A stretch of 64,000 nucleotides of DNA from Gammaproteobacteria bacterium (GTDB lineage Bacteria > Pseudomonadota > Gammaproteobacteria > Pseudomonadales > Azotimanducaceae_A). A model generated the notes under the pieces. It saw only the letters and a list, made by a program, of their open reading frames with translations, did not search any database and was not told the origin of the DNA. The stretch's first letter is position 1. The number at the start of each line of letters is the position of its first letter. The position numbers were made by a program, and so were the translations under genes. The stretch covers positions 1-64,000 of the forward strand of contig DUAT01000041.1 in the NCBI GenBank assembly GCA_012960755.1, written 5' to 3'. Of this stretch, positions 35,838 through 44,712 are shown piece after piece.

Positions 35838-36803
35838 ATGCTACCACTTTACCCAGAGATAAAGCCCTACAGCAGGCATACAATTGATGTCGATAAGACA
35901 CATCAGGTCTATGTAGACGAAAGCGGGACTCCTGATGGTATCCCTGTACTATTTGTTCACTCTGGCCCGGGTTCGGGCTGCGAATATGACAGCCGCTGTT
36001 TCTTCAATCCGGAAAAATATCGCATTATTCTGTTCGATCAGCGCGGTGCTGGCCGGTCGAAACCCCATAGTGATCTCACCGACAACAACACCAGTGAACT
36101 CCTTTCTGATATGGAGAAAGTCCGGGCGTTCCTGAAAATTGATAAGTGGATTCTGTTTGGCGGTGGTTTCGGTTCAATGCTGAGTCTGGTCTATGCGGAA
36201 GCTTATCCGGATGCCGTACTGGCGCTGGTGTTGCGCGGGATATTTCTGGGCAGAAAAAGTGATATCGACTGGATATACCAGCAAGGGGCAAGTCGATTCT
36301 ACCCTGATCACTGGGAGGATTATGTTGCACCTATTCCCGTTAATGAACGGGGAGACCTGATTTCAGCATATAAAAATCGAATTGAAGGGTCGAATGAATT
36401 AGCACGGATGGCTGCTGCTAAAGCATGGTCCCGTTGGGAGTCCGATTGTTCAACCATGCACCCTAACGCGCGCCTTGTTAAACATATGATCGATCCCCAT
36501 CGTGCCCTGGCACGTTCCCTGATCGGACTGCACTACTTTTCGAATAACTGCTTTCTTGATGACAATCAGATTATCAATGACATTGAGGCAATACAGTCGA
36601 TTCCCGGTATTGTTGTTCATGGACGCTATGACATGATTTGCCCACTGGAAAATGCCTTCGAGCTGCATGAGGCCTGGCCGGTATCGCAAATGTTTATTGT
36701 CAGGGAGGCTGGACATTCTGCGACAGAACCCGCGTTGATCGATGCCCTAATTCGCGCAACCCGTGATATGGCTTTGAGGTTTGAATCTGAATTTGGTGTG
36801 TAA
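35838..36803 (+). CDS. Prolyl-iminopeptidase homologue lacking nucleophile Ser
   Basis: The 321-residue alpha/beta hydrolase aligns over its whole length with S33 prolyl iminopeptidases: YRIILFDQRGAGRSKPH, VLRGIFLGRKSDIDWIYQQGASRFYPDHWEDY, and the acid/base ends HGRYDMICPL (D258) and EAGHSATEP (H286). The elbow that should read GGSWGS is GGGFGS: the nucleophile Ser is Gly110 (GGT at 36165-36167). The oxyanion motif is also changed (HSGPGSGCEYD instead of HGGPGGG). Acid and base are kept, so the fold and perhaps binding survive while classical hydrolysis should not. It lies 52 bp after typA. Confidence 0.85.
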   Translation: MLPLYPEIKPYSRHTIDVDKTHQVYVDESGTPDGIPVLFVHSGPGSGCEYDSRCFFNPEKYRIILFDQRGAGRSKPHSDLTDNNTSELLSDMEKVRAFLKIDKWILFGGGFGSMLSLVYAEAYPDAVLALVLRGIFLGRKSDIDWIYQQGASRFYPDHWEDYVAPIPVNERGDLISAYKNRIEGSNELARMAAAKAWSRWESDCSTMHPNARLVKHMIDPHRALARSLIGLHYFSNNCFLDDNQIINDIEAIQSIPGIVVHGRYDMICPLENAFELHEAWPVSQMFIVREAGHSATEPALIDALIRATRDMALRFESEFGV

Positions 36804-36881
36804 TCCTTGTTAGTGACCATCCATAAATGATCATGTGTGCTTTTTCAGTCACGTTTTACGCTATTAAAGTAGCGTGCTGAC

Positions 36882-37319
36882 TTGTTAGGTCTTATTCAAC
36901 GTGTGTCGTCCGCTGACGTTGTTGTTGCTGGCGAAACCGTTGGCGAGATTCAGCGCGGCATCTTGCTATTGCTTGGCGTTCAGAAACATGACAACGCTCA
37001 AAGCATCGACAAACTCCTGAATAAAGTGCTTGCCTATCGCATCTTCGCCGATGCAAAGGGTCATATGAACCTGAGTTTGACCGATGTGGGGGGTGACCTG
37101 CTGGTGGTTTCTCAGTTCACCCTTGCCGCGAATACGAAGAAGGGCCTGAGGCCCTCGTTTTCAAGCGCGGCACCGCCGGAATTAGCGGAAGGTTTGTATG
37201 ATGAGTTTGTTGGGCTCGCCAGGGCCAGGTTTGGGCGAGTCGCAACCGGTGTTTTCGGGGCCGATATGCAGGTGAGCCTGGTAAATGATGGACCTGTGAC
37301 TTTCTTGCTTGAAGGTTAA
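36882..37319 (+). CDS. dtd: D-aminoacyl-tRNA deacylase Dtd
   Basis: The 145-residue protein starts at TTG 36882 (read MLGLIQRVSSADVVV): a TAG is 12 bases upstream in frame, and no ATG or GTG fits, so this is a real TTG start. The family cross-subunit Gly-cis-Pro motif is in the C-terminal NDGPVTFLLE, and SQFTLAANTKKGLRPSFSSAAPP is the second active-site block. It frees D-amino acids from mischarged tRNA. It lies 78 bp after the iminopeptidase homologue on the same strand and converges with the oxygenase gene. Confidence 0.95.
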   Translation: MLGLIQRVSSADVVVAGETVGEIQRGILLLLGVQKHDNAQSIDKLLNKVLAYRIFADAKGHMNLSLTDVGGDLLVVSQFTLAANTKKGLRPSFSSAAPPELAEGLYDEFVGLARARFGRVATGVFGADMQVSLVNDGPVTFLLEG

Positions 37320-37354
37320 AGTGGCGGGCTGGTCAATGCTGTCCGCTAGCCTTC

Positions 37355-38632
37355 TCAGAAAAAGACATAAGATCGGACAACAATGTTCTTGCGGCAGGGC
37401 GCGTCGTCCGGCGCGGTTGGGTCGATGCTGGCAGTGTGGAAAGACCAGCGTGAAACGGAACCATCGGTGATAGAGTCGTAGCATTTGAGCATCGAGACCT
37501 CGGTCGGCTCTTGATTAGGAATCCAGTACCACTCGTGGTCGGGGCGATAGGTGAAGCGTGTTGTCTCACCGACCCGGTCATCGTAGACCCGGTAATTGGT
37601 AATGTACGGCTGGTCGGCGAAGGAGGGCCAGGCGCAGAGCACAAATGGGTTCTGGCGTACAGTCTGCATCGGCTTGGCTAGATTAATTGACATGAATCGC
37701 CGCGACATTTTCGCGTCAGCCTGCCCCGGGGTATAGTGTTGCTCACGCCCGAAATTCCGCAGATTCTTTGTCAGTAGCTCGCGGCAGCGCACGCGGCCGC
37801 TGTTGTCGTTCAGGTCATTGTGCACCAGGTTAGCGTAATTGGCGTTCACGCCGGGGTTCTTGTTGTCCTGATCCTCCGTTCGGTCACCTTCATAGTGCTT
37901 ATCAAACACGTCATGGTTGTACACGAGTGCGTCCGTCGCGTCCGGGAAAAACTCCAACAGAAGCTTCTCCATCTCCGGGTAGAACACACGCTCCACTTCG
38001 GCTGCGTCATAGAAATTCTCGCACCTTGATTCGCAGTGCGCCAGCGACACGCCTAGCCTATCCATACACTCTGAGCTGTTGGGTGAGAGATCTGGGTAGT
38101 ACTCCTCGATTCGTCGCGCGTCGCGCATCACCTGCGGAAAATAAAGACATCGCCGCACGTTATCCTGTTCGTCCTTGCGCAGCGCTTTTGCGTCAGCCTC
38201 ACGCGCCGGGTCTTGCCAGAGTGCATTGCTTGAGACGACCGAATAGGACGGTTGTTCATGGATGGAGTAACGCAGCGGAAGTACCAGGCCGCCTTCAGGC
38301 GCTTCGATATTGTTCGCTCGAATATATTCCAGACACTCCGCGTAGCGACGAAATCCTATACCCCACTTCGTCTCAATAGGGCCTGGGGGAGCCTTGTCGA
38401 GCATATCATTAATTACCTGCCCCTGACCCTCGGCAATCTGAGTGAGTGCGACCTTCGTTGCCGCAGCTGTTCCCGCATCCCCATTCCGATCGAACGACAT
38501 GTAGGATAAGCCTCCGTTCGCGGCGATGGGTGGTGGTTGACCTTCTGTGATTTGCAGGGGAGGCACGTAAACCGACGACGTTGTCTCAGTATCCTGTGCA
38601 ACACGGTCAGTCTTAGCTTTGAGCGGGTCCAT
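37355..38632 (-). CDS. CmcJ/NvfI-family oxygenase-like protein
   Basis: The 425-residue protein resembles the CmcJ/NvfI/GA4-desaturase-type family of non-haem-iron-like oxygenases used in secondary metabolism: VYNHDVFD, VHNDLNDNSGRVRCREL (an H-x-D candidate iron site), SINLAKPMQTVRQNPFVLCAWPS, and HEWYWIPNQEPTEVSMLKCYDS with the ending CRKNIVVRSYVFF (family: CRRSIEVR-like). No signal peptide. It stands alone between dtd and xthA on the opposite strand, with a slightly higher GC and Cys-rich character; no partner biosynthetic genes are adjacent. Transfer is likely but unproven. The reaction cannot be named. Confidence 0.68.
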   Translation of the reverse strand: MDPLKAKTDRVAQDTETTSSVYVPPLQITEGQPPPIAANGGLSYMSFDRNGDAGTAAATKVALTQIAEGQGQVINDMLDKAPPGPIETKWGIGFRRYAECLEYIRANNIEAPEGGLVLPLRYSIHEQPSYSVVSSNALWQDPAREADAKALRKDEQDNVRRCLYFPQVMRDARRIEEYYPDLSPNSSECMDRLGVSLAHCESRCENFYDAAEVERVFYPEMEKLLLEFFPDATDALVYNHDVFDKHYEGDRTEDQDNKNPGVNANYANLVHNDLNDNSGRVRCRELLTKNLRNFGREQHYTPGQADAKMSRRFMSINLAKPMQTVRQNPFVLCAWPSFADQPYITNYRVYDDRVGETTRFTYRPDHEWYWIPNQEPTEVSMLKCYDSITDGSVSRWSFHTASIDPTAPDDAPCRKNIVVRSYVFF

Positions 38633-38785
38633 ATGATTCTCCCGATTAAGAATGCCTCATGATGGCACACAGGGGCTGTAGTTCCCAGCGCTTGTAATTG
38701 CAGGTGTGGTGACCAGTGTGTTCCTCTTGATGTCTTTCAGTTGCTGGTTTAGGTTGCTCTAAACGCCTTGAGTTAGCCGAAAAAA

Positions 38786-39556
38786 ATGAGATTGATAAGC
38801 TGGAACGTCAACGGGCTCCGAGCCTGTGTGAAGAAGGGATATCTTGAATTTATAGCGGTGAGTGAGGCAGATGTTGTCTGCTTGCAGGAAGTGAGGGCCT
38901 TTCCGGAGCAACTCGAGATGAATGTCAGGTCACCGGATGGCTGGCATGCGTCGTTCTCACCAGCTGAGCGTCCTGGCTATAGCGGGGTGGGAATTTACAG
39001 TCGCCAGGCACCCTCAAAAATTGACCGAAGTGTAGATGATGAGCGGTTTGATATCGAAGGCAGGTTTATTATGGCTCACTTCGGTCGCACCGCCATCGCA
39101 TCGGTCTACTTTCCAAAGGGTAATGGTAAAAACAGGGACAATAGTCGAGTGCCCTATAAGCTGGGCTTCTACGAAGCGGTTAAGCGAAAGATAGACAAGG
39201 CGAGAAAACGAGGCCCGGTGTTTGTGGTTGGTGATTACAACACGGCTCATCATGAAATCGACCTTGCCCGGCCGAAGACCAACCAGAAATCCAGCGGGTT
39301 CCTGCCGGAGGAAAGACAGGTCATGACGGACTGGGTAGATGACGGTTGGGTGGATGTTTTCAGGCAACAGCACCCTGGTGAAGTGGGGCACTACAGCTGG
39401 TGGCGACAGTGGGGCAATGCCCGTGCTGACAATGTTGGGTGGCGGATTGACTATATACTCGCTTCCCGAAGTGCAGCAAGAAAAGTGTCGAATGCGTATA
39501 TTCTAAAAGACGTCAAGGGTTCGGACCACTGCCCTGTTGGTGTCGATGTAAATTAA
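38786..39556 (+). CDS. xthA: Exodeoxyribonuclease III (AP endonuclease)
   Basis: The 256-residue exonuclease III-type protein has the EEP-fold active-site motifs: SWNVNGLRA at the start, LQEVRAFPE (metal Glu), VGDYNTAHHEIDL (catalytic Asp/Asn), WRIDYILAS and the final SDHCPVGVDV (His general base). It repairs abasic sites and trims DNA ends. The start ATG 38786 is the family start. It converges with tatC (1-bp gap), the same arrangement as near the Tat locus of some other gammaproteobacteria. No signal peptide. Confidence 0.95.
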   Translation: MRLISWNVNGLRACVKKGYLEFIAVSEADVVCLQEVRAFPEQLEMNVRSPDGWHASFSPAERPGYSGVGIYSRQAPSKIDRSVDDERFDIEGRFIMAHFGRTAIASVYFPKGNGKNRDNSRVPYKLGFYEAVKRKIDKARKRGPVFVVGDYNTAHHEIDLARPKTNQKSSGFLPEERQVMTDWVDDGWVDVFRQQHPGEVGHYSWWRQWGNARADNVGWRIDYILASRSAARKVSNAYILKDVKGSDHCPVGVDVN

Positions 39557-39557
39557 G

Positions 39558-40316
39558 TTAGCTTTCCGGGGCATCCTCTGACGGTTTCACTACCATCGAG
39601 AAAATAATGCCTATCTCGAATAAAACCCACATGGGTACTGCCAGCAGGAGTTGGGAAATCACGTCTGGCGGTGTCAATAGCATGCCGAGCACAAAACAGC
39701 CAACGATGACATAAGGGCGTTTGGCCCGCAGACTCTCAACCGTGCTGGCACCTGTCCACACCACTAGTACGGTGGCGATGGGAATCTCGAAAGCGAGTCC
39801 AAATGCAAAAAACAGCTTGAGTACAAAATCAAGGTAACGGTTGATATCCGTCATTATAGTGACATCTTCCGGGGCAACTCGCGTGAAGAAGCTGAATACC
39901 AGCGGAAACACCACATAGAAGGCAAACGCAATGCCTGTGTAGAACAACACGATACTGGACACCAGCAAGGGCATCGCGAGGCGCTTTTCAGTCTTGTACA
40001 GACCGGGCGCGATAAAGCTCCACAGCTGATGCAGGATATAGGGCATGGCAATAAATATTGCCAGTACCAGGGTAAGTTTGAAGGGTGTTAAAAACGGCGA
40101 AGCAACTTCTGTTGCGATCATGCTGGTTCCTTCCGGCAGGACCGCAAGTAGTGGTGCAGAGACGAAATGATAAATTTCGTTGGCGAAATAAAACAACGGC
40201 AGGAAAATAATCAGTATTGAAACCAGTCCTCGAAGTATGCGAGAACGCAGTTCAATCAGGTGTTCTACAAGGGGCTGGCCTTCAGCCTCCGGATTCTGAT
40301 CGTTTTGCTTCGTCAC
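39558..40316 (-). CDS. tatC: Sec-independent translocase subunit TatC
   Basis: The 252-residue membrane protein has six predicted helices and the TatC signature [14 protein letters not shown] at the cytoplasmic N-terminus, plus the [15 protein letters not shown] and [15 protein letters not shown] segments. TatC reads twin-arginine signal peptides and builds the pore with TatA and TatB. It overlaps tatB by 35 bp, so the two are tightly coupled. Order tatA-tatB-tatC after hisI-hisE matches the Pseudomonas arrangement. Confidence 0.96.
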   Translation of the reverse strand: MTKQNDQNPEAEGQPLVEHLIELRSRILRGLVSILIIFLPLFYFANEIYHFVSAPLLAVLPEGTSMIATEVASPFLTPFKLTLVLAIFIAMPYILHQLWSFIAPGLYKTEKRLAMPLLVSSIVLFYTGIAFAFYVVFPLVFSFFTRVAPEDVTIMTDINRYLDFVLKLFFAFGLAFEIPIATVLVVWTGASTVESLRAKRPYVIVGCFVLGMLLTPPDVISQLLLAVPMWVLFEIGIIFSMVVKPSEDAPES

Positions 40317-40689
40317 TGTCTGGCTCTGCTTTTTCCGGTTTTGCTGAAATATCCTGCAGCGGTTCGTCTTCAGTGTGACTGCTTTGGAGTGGGTTACTAA
40401 TGGTGTTTTTTAATTCGCTAATCGTATTGTCTGTTGTTTGTATGGCGTCCTGGATCTGTTGTTTCGATTTGTCCAGTTCGGTCATGATCGACTCGTTGTA
40501 AATTTGCCGTCGAATTTCGTCAGCGCCTATTTCCTGCTCGATCTCGGTTTTGATATTTGCGAAACTTGTCCGGATTCTGCCCAACCATAGCATTATGGTG
40601 CGGACGGTTTCCGGTAGCCGTTCAGGTCCGATAAAGAGCAAAGCAACCACGCTGACAAGGAGTATTTCGGGGAATCCGACATCAAACAT
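40282..40689 (-). CDS. tatB: Twin-arginine translocase subunit TatB
   Basis: The 135-residue protein has one N-terminal helix with the Tat[31 protein letters not shown] pattern (Glu in the helix, Gly-Pro-Glu-Arg-Leu-Pro end), an amphipathic helix and an acidic, low-complexity tail. TatB sits with TatC as the receptor for twin-arginine proteins. Seven bases separate it from tatA's stop, and its 3' end overlaps tatC by 35 bp. Confidence 0.94.
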   Translation of the reverse strand: MFDVGFPEILLVSVVALLFIGPERLPETVRTIMLWLGRIRTSFANIKTEIEQEIGADEIRRQIYNESIMTELDKSKQQIQDAIQTTDNTISELKNTISNPLQSSHTEDEPLQDISAKPEKAEPDSDEAKRSESGG

Positions 40690-40695
40690 CAGTTG

Positions 40696-40926
40696 TTATG
40701 AATCTTTCTTGGCTGCTGTTTCAACTTCTGTTTTTTGTGTGGCTTCCGGTATTGTTTTGGGATCGTCTGCTTTCAATTGTGCTGGCTTGTCGTCCTGGTC
40801 CATAGCAGATCGGAATCCCTTGATTGCTGATCCAAGATCGCTGCCCAGCGATTTCAGTTTTGTAGTCCCAAACAGAAGCAATACGATTACTGCAATGATA
40901 ATGAGTTCTGTTACACCAAATGACAT
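40696..40926 (-). CDS. tatA: Twin-arginine translocase subunit TatA
   Basis: The 76-residue protein has one short membrane helix (about 4-20) followed by FGTTKLKSLGSDLGSAIKGFRSAM, the TatA amphipathic helix and hinge, and a charged tail. TatA oligomers form the variable pore of the Tat system. It lies 15 bp downstream of hisE in the same direction, so it is part of the hisI-hisE-tatABC transcript. Confidence 0.95.
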   Translation of the reverse strand: MSFGVTELIIIAVIVLLLFGTTKLKSLGSDLGSAIKGFRSAMDQDDKPAQLKADDPKTIPEATQKTEVETAAKKDS

Positions 40927-40941
40927 TTTTTGTCTCCTTCT

Positions 40942-41286
40942 TTACGTGCTCCGGGCCGCTTTCTCAGCCAGGCCCGAAGTGCCGAATCGATTTTCCAGTT
41001 CTGTCAGCAGTTCGCTATAGTCTATATTCAGGTGACTTAACATCACCAGTGAGTGAAACCAGAGGTCTGCTGTTTCCCTGATAACCTCAGTTCGCTCCGG
41101 GCTATCGGGTTTAGAGCCCTGCGCATCTTTGGCTGCCAGTATTGTTTCGACGGCTTCTTCGCCGATTTTCTCCAGTATCTTGTTGAGACCGGCGTCAAAC
41201 AAACCTGCCACATAGGATACTTCAGGGTCCGCCTGTTTTCGTTGCTCCAGTACCATCTGGAGACGTTTTAGCACATCGTCACTCAC
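40942..41286 (-). CDS. hisE: Phosphoribosyl-ATP pyrophosphatase HisE
   Basis: The 114-residue protein has the all-alpha NTP pyrophosphohydrolase fold with [33 protein letters not shown] (metal Glu residues, EExxE) and [24 protein letters not shown]. It is step 2 of histidine synthesis (removal of PPi from PR-ATP). It overlaps hisI by 8 bp. As in Pseudomonas it is a separate gene, not fused to hisI. Confidence 0.95.
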   Translation of the reverse strand: MSDDVLKRLQMVLEQRKQADPEVSYVAGLFDAGLNKILEKIGEEAVETILAAKDAQGSKPDSPERTEVIRETADLWFHSLVMLSHLNIDYSELLTELENRFGTSGLAEKAARST

Positions 41287-41680
41287 GCTTGTATATTTCC
41301 TTGGGTGATTTGATGACAGGATCTACTGAATGCCAGGTACCATCTCTTAGTATCCTGAAGAAACATGACTCCCGGCCAGTGTGACAAGCGATGCCACCCA
41401 TTTGCTCAACTTTTAATATTAACACATCTGCGTCGCAGTCCAGCCGGATTTCCCTGATTTGCTGGGTGTGCCCTGATTCTTCGCCTTTTCGCCACAGTTT
41501 CTGCCTTGATCTGGACCAGTAGACCGCCTGTCCGGAATTGACGGTCTCTACTAGTGCTTCCGGGTTCATCCAGGCAACCATCAGGATACGCTCGCTTACC
41601 GCATCTTGGGCGATGGCGGGAATCAAACCCTGTTCAGAGAACTTAACGTCGGCAAGCCAGCCGGGATCACTCATAGCCAT
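41279..41680 (-). CDS. hisI: Phosphoribosyl-AMP cyclohydrolase HisI
   Basis: The 133-residue protein is the zinc- and magnesium-dependent cyclohydrolase that opens the purine ring (step 3 of histidine synthesis). Motifs seen: [38 protein letters not shown] [27 protein letters not shown] (metal Asp) and [11 protein letters not shown] with the zinc Cys residues. It precedes hisE with an 8-bp overlap. It lies downstream of ubiB (44-bp gap). Confidence 0.95.
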   Translation of the reverse strand: MAMSDPGWLADVKFSEQGLIPAIAQDAVSERILMVAWMNPEALVETVNSGQAVYWSRSRQKLWRKGEESGHTQQIREIRLDCDADVLILKVEQMGGIACHTGRESCFFRILRDGTWHSVDPVIKSPKEIYKRE

Positions 41681-41724
41681 GATATTGAATAGTCAGGTCG
41701 TAAAAAGTGGGCGAGAATAGCATG

Positions 41725-43362
41725 TCAGGGTCGGATAAACATCCAGTAGACGCCAATGCTTCCCAGCACGGATGCGCCCAACAGGGCATCTTGCTGGCTT
41801 GCTGCGCCGACGCTGGGCAACAAAATACCGAACAAGGCCAGGATTAATGCGAACCCGCCAAGACGACTATAGGATCTTTGCTTACGCTGGGTAGCGAGTT
41901 CGGTATTCAGCTTTGCCAGCATGACGGTCTGCTCTCTGTTATTCCTGCTTAGCATCTTGAACTCGTTCAGCGCATCAAATGCCAGTTGAGGCATGTCCGG
42001 CAACTGTTCCAGCCAATAAGGCGCGTTGTTGGTGATACGTTTAAACACGCCGCTGAAGCCCATACGTTCTCGCATCCATTTTTCCATAAAGGGAGCGGCG
42101 GTTTCCCACAGATCCAGGTCCGGGTTTATCTGCCGGCCCATTCCTTCGATATTGAGTAACGTTTTTTGCAACAGCACCAATTGGGGCTGGACCTCCATAT
42201 CAAAGCGCCGGGCGGTCTGGAACAGGCTGACCAGCATTCTACCGAATGATATTTCCTTGATGGGTTTTTGAAAAATAGGGTCGCAGACGCTCCTGATGAC
42301 GGTCTCAAATTCCCTGATATCAGTGTCCATCGGGACCCAGCCGCTCTCAACATGTAATCGCGCTACCTCGTGATAGTCACGTTGGAAAAAAGCCAGCAGA
42401 TTTTTCGCGAGGTAAGACTTATCAGCTTCAGTCAGCGAGCCCATGATGGCGCAGTCGAGGGCAATATAAGTCGGATTCTTCGGGTCGGTAGCATCAATAA
42501 ACACATTACCCGGGTGCATATCCGCGTGGAAGAAATTGTCTTCGAAGACCTGAGTGAAAAAAATCTCCACACCGAGATGAGAGAGTTTTTTCATGTCGAC
42601 GCCAGATTCACGCATGGCTGTGACATTTGCTGAACTCATGCCGTATATTCGTTCCATTACCATGACGTCCTTTCGACAATAGTCCTGGTAAACCTGGGGC
42701 ACATAGAGCTTGCCGGACAGGTCCCAATTATTCTTTAACCGAATTGTATTGGCAGTTTCCAGTTGAAGATCGAGCTCGTCGAGAATTACCCGTTCGTAGT
42801 CTCTAACTATATCGTCAGGGTGCAAGCGGATCGCATCTTTCCAGATCTTCAACAGCAATCTTGCCAACAGGTGCATGATCTCGAGGTCCTTCCTGACGAC
42901 TTTTTCGATGCCCGGGCGGATGATCTTAACAACGACTTCTTCTCCGGTTTTCAAATGAGCGCAATGAATTTGGGCGACGGACGCGGAGGCCAGAGGAATA
43001 TCTTCGAAATTGTCAAATAACTCATCAATGGGCTTCTCAAGGCTTTGTTCGACAACAGACCGGGCTGACTCGCTTGGGAAGGGCGGCACCTGGTCCTGCA
43101 GCTTCTGCAATTCGTCCGCGGTATCTGGTTCGAACAGGTCTCGTCGTGTGGAGAGTATTTGACCGAATTTTACAAAGATAGGTCCGAGTTGTTCGAACAT
43201 GATTCGCAGCGAGGCTGCTGGCGATTCCTTCGGTTCAGGAAATAGCCGAAGTGGCAATAGCAGAATTTTTAGCCAGAGTGGCAGCACCGCCTGAGGCAGC
43301 AGGCGATCGAGCCTGTGTCGCGCAGCGATGAATAATATTTTAAAAATACGTAGAATTCGCAT
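41725..43362 (-). CDS. ubiB: Ubiquinone biosynthesis kinase-like protein UbiB
   Basis: The 545-residue ABC1/COQ8-type protein has the atypical kinase core: KFGQILSTRRDLFEPD (KxGQ motif), the Ala-rich loop SASVAQIHCA, VVVKIIRPG (ATP Lys), MHPGNVFID (catalytic loop) and ALDCAIMG (DFG-equivalent). Two hydrophobic helices close the C-terminus (about 505-545). It supports ubiquinone synthesis by an ATPase role in the Ubi complex. The expected ubiJ between ubiE and ubiB is not present; only 8 bp separate it from ubiE. Confidence 0.95.
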   Translation of the reverse strand: MRILRIFKILFIAARHRLDRLLPQAVLPLWLKILLLPLRLFPEPKESPAASLRIMFEQLGPIFVKFGQILSTRRDLFEPDTADELQKLQDQVPPFPSESARSVVEQSLEKPIDELFDNFEDIPLASASVAQIHCAHLKTGEEVVVKIIRPGIEKVVRKDLEIMHLLARLLLKIWKDAIRLHPDDIVRDYERVILDELDLQLETANTIRLKNNWDLSGKLYVPQVYQDYCRKDVMVMERIYGMSSANVTAMRESGVDMKKLSHLGVEIFFTQVFEDNFFHADMHPGNVFIDATDPKNPTYIALDCAIMGSLTEADKSYLAKNLLAFFQRDYHEVARLHVESGWVPMDTDIREFETVIRSVCDPIFQKPIKEISFGRMLVSLFQTARRFDMEVQPQLVLLQKTLLNIEGMGRQINPDLDLWETAAPFMEKWMRERMGFSGVFKRITNNAPYWLEQLPDMPQLAFDALNEFKMLSRNNREQTVMLAKLNTELATQRKQRSYSRLGGFALILALFGILLPSVGAASQQDALLGASVLGSIGVYWMFIRP

Positions 43363-43370
43363 GTTTATGT

Positions 43371-44201
43371 CTACGAGCTTGTTTCGGCGGAACTATCTTC
43401 AGCAGAACCACCTTCAGCAGAATTATCCGACGGATTTGAATCCCTTGGTTTACGACCAACGTGGATCGCGGCAATGCCATTGAGTAGATTGTGATAAACG
43501 CATTTAACATACCCGGCATCCTGCATCATTTGTTTTAACGCTTCCTGGTCGGGATGCATCTTGATGGAGTCAACCAGGTACTGGTAGCTGTCCTGGTCAC
43601 CTGTCAGCGTTTTACCAATCTTAGGCCAGAACCCTGAAAATTTTTCATAAGCCGACTTGATGACCGCGTTTTTTGGTGTCGAAAACTCCAGGATCACCAA
43701 CCGGCCGCCAGGTTTTAAGACTCGCAACATGGATTCCAGGGCGACTTCCTTGCGAGTAAAGTTACGCAATCCGAAGGCGATGGTGACTGCGTTCAAATGC
43801 TCGTCTGGCAAGGGGAGGTTTTCTGCGTCTGCCTGCAGGTAAGTGACAGTGCCGACAATCCCCTTGTCGAGGAGCCGATCACGGCCCTGGGATAGCATGG
43901 ACTGGTTGATATCACATAGAATAACCTGACCAGCATCACCCACCATGGGTGCCAGCCTGGCAGCCAGATCCCCTGTGCCGCCCGCAAGATCCAGGATTGT
44001 GTGGCCTTTTCGAGCTGAGGTTTGTTCAACTGCAAATTGCTTCATCAAGCGATGACTACCGAGGGACATCACGTCATTCATCAGGTCGTATTTTGAAGCA
44101 ACAGAATGGAAAACTTCGGCGACTTTACTCGCCTTTTCGCGGATCGGAACCTTCTTGAATCCGAAATGTGTGGTCTCTTCGTCAGTCTTTTTTTCAGTCA
44201 T
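43371..44201 (-). CDS. ubiE: Ubiquinone/menaquinone methyltransferase UbiE
   Basis: The 276-residue SAM-dependent C-methyltransferase has GFKKVPIREKASKVAEVFHSVASKYDLMNDVMSLGSHR at the family start, the SAM loop ILDLAGGTGDLAA and FGLRNFTRKEVALESMLRVLKPGG. It methylates demethoxy-ubiquinol (and demethylmenaquinol). A low-complexity acidic tail (NPSDNSAEGGSAEDSSAETSS) extends about 25 residues past the family core and is repeated in composition. It lies 8 bp upstream of ubiB. Confidence 0.95.
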   Translation of the reverse strand: MTEKKTDEETTHFGFKKVPIREKASKVAEVFHSVASKYDLMNDVMSLGSHRLMKQFAVEQTSARKGHTILDLAGGTGDLAARLAPMVGDAGQVILCDINQSMLSQGRDRLLDKGIVGTVTYLQADAENLPLPDEHLNAVTIAFGLRNFTRKEVALESMLRVLKPGGRLVILEFSTPKNAVIKSAYEKFSGFWPKIGKTLTGDQDSYQYLVDSIKMHPDQEALKQMMQDAGYVKCVYHNLLNGIAAIHVGRKPRDSNPSDNSAEGGSAEDSSAETSS

Positions 44202-44311
44202 AGGTACATTTTACGCCTGTGTACCGCGTTTGTGTACACGACACAACAATCTGACTCAAATCAGCTTCACATCGCGACGGTTTCTATTCTCGGTCAGCTT
44301 CCTAGCCTGGA

Positions 44312-44686
44312 CTAGTCCCGTCCGACGGCAATGAACTGTGGTTGACGTGACTTACCGGCATCTTCGAGTTGTTTGAGATATGCGGCCCAGTTGTCTTCCT
44401 GTTTGCCGCCGAGTTCAAACAGGTATTGCCAACTGAAGATCCCCGTATCGTGACCGTCAGAGAATTCGATGCGAATCGCGTAGTTCCCCTGGGGAACCAG
44501 GTTGGCGATTTTCACCATCTGCTTGCCGGTTTGCAGTACGGCCTGGTCAGGTCTGTGACCCTGTACTTCTGCGGAGGGAGAGAAGACCCTTAAATATTCG
44601 GCGGACAGGTTAAACGTAACACCGTCTTCGTACACGAGTTCTAACAATCCGGAGACCTGGTGAAGTTTAATTTCTTGCGGGATCAT
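44312..44686 (-). CDS. DUF971 family protein
   Basis: The 124-residue protein matches DUF971, a domain related to the N-terminal part of gamma-butyrobetaine hydroxylase: PQEIKLHQVSGLLELVYEDGVTFNLSAEYLRVFSPSAEVQGH and the NYAIRIEFSDGHDTGIFSWQYLFEL end are conserved. Function is unknown; in eukaryotes the related domain is found in iron-sulfur assembly proteins. It is 26 bp downstream of hslU in the same direction, the usual Pseudomonas order, so it may share the hslVU transcript. Confidence 0.88.
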   Translation of the reverse strand: MIPQEIKLHQVSGLLELVYEDGVTFNLSAEYLRVFSPSAEVQGHRPDQAVLQTGKQMVKIANLVPQGNYAIRIEFSDGHDTGIFSWQYLFELGGKQEDNWAAYLKQLEDAGKSRQPQFIAVGRD

Positions 44687-44712
44687 CTTTTGTTTTCCTG
44701 GAATTATCCGGG

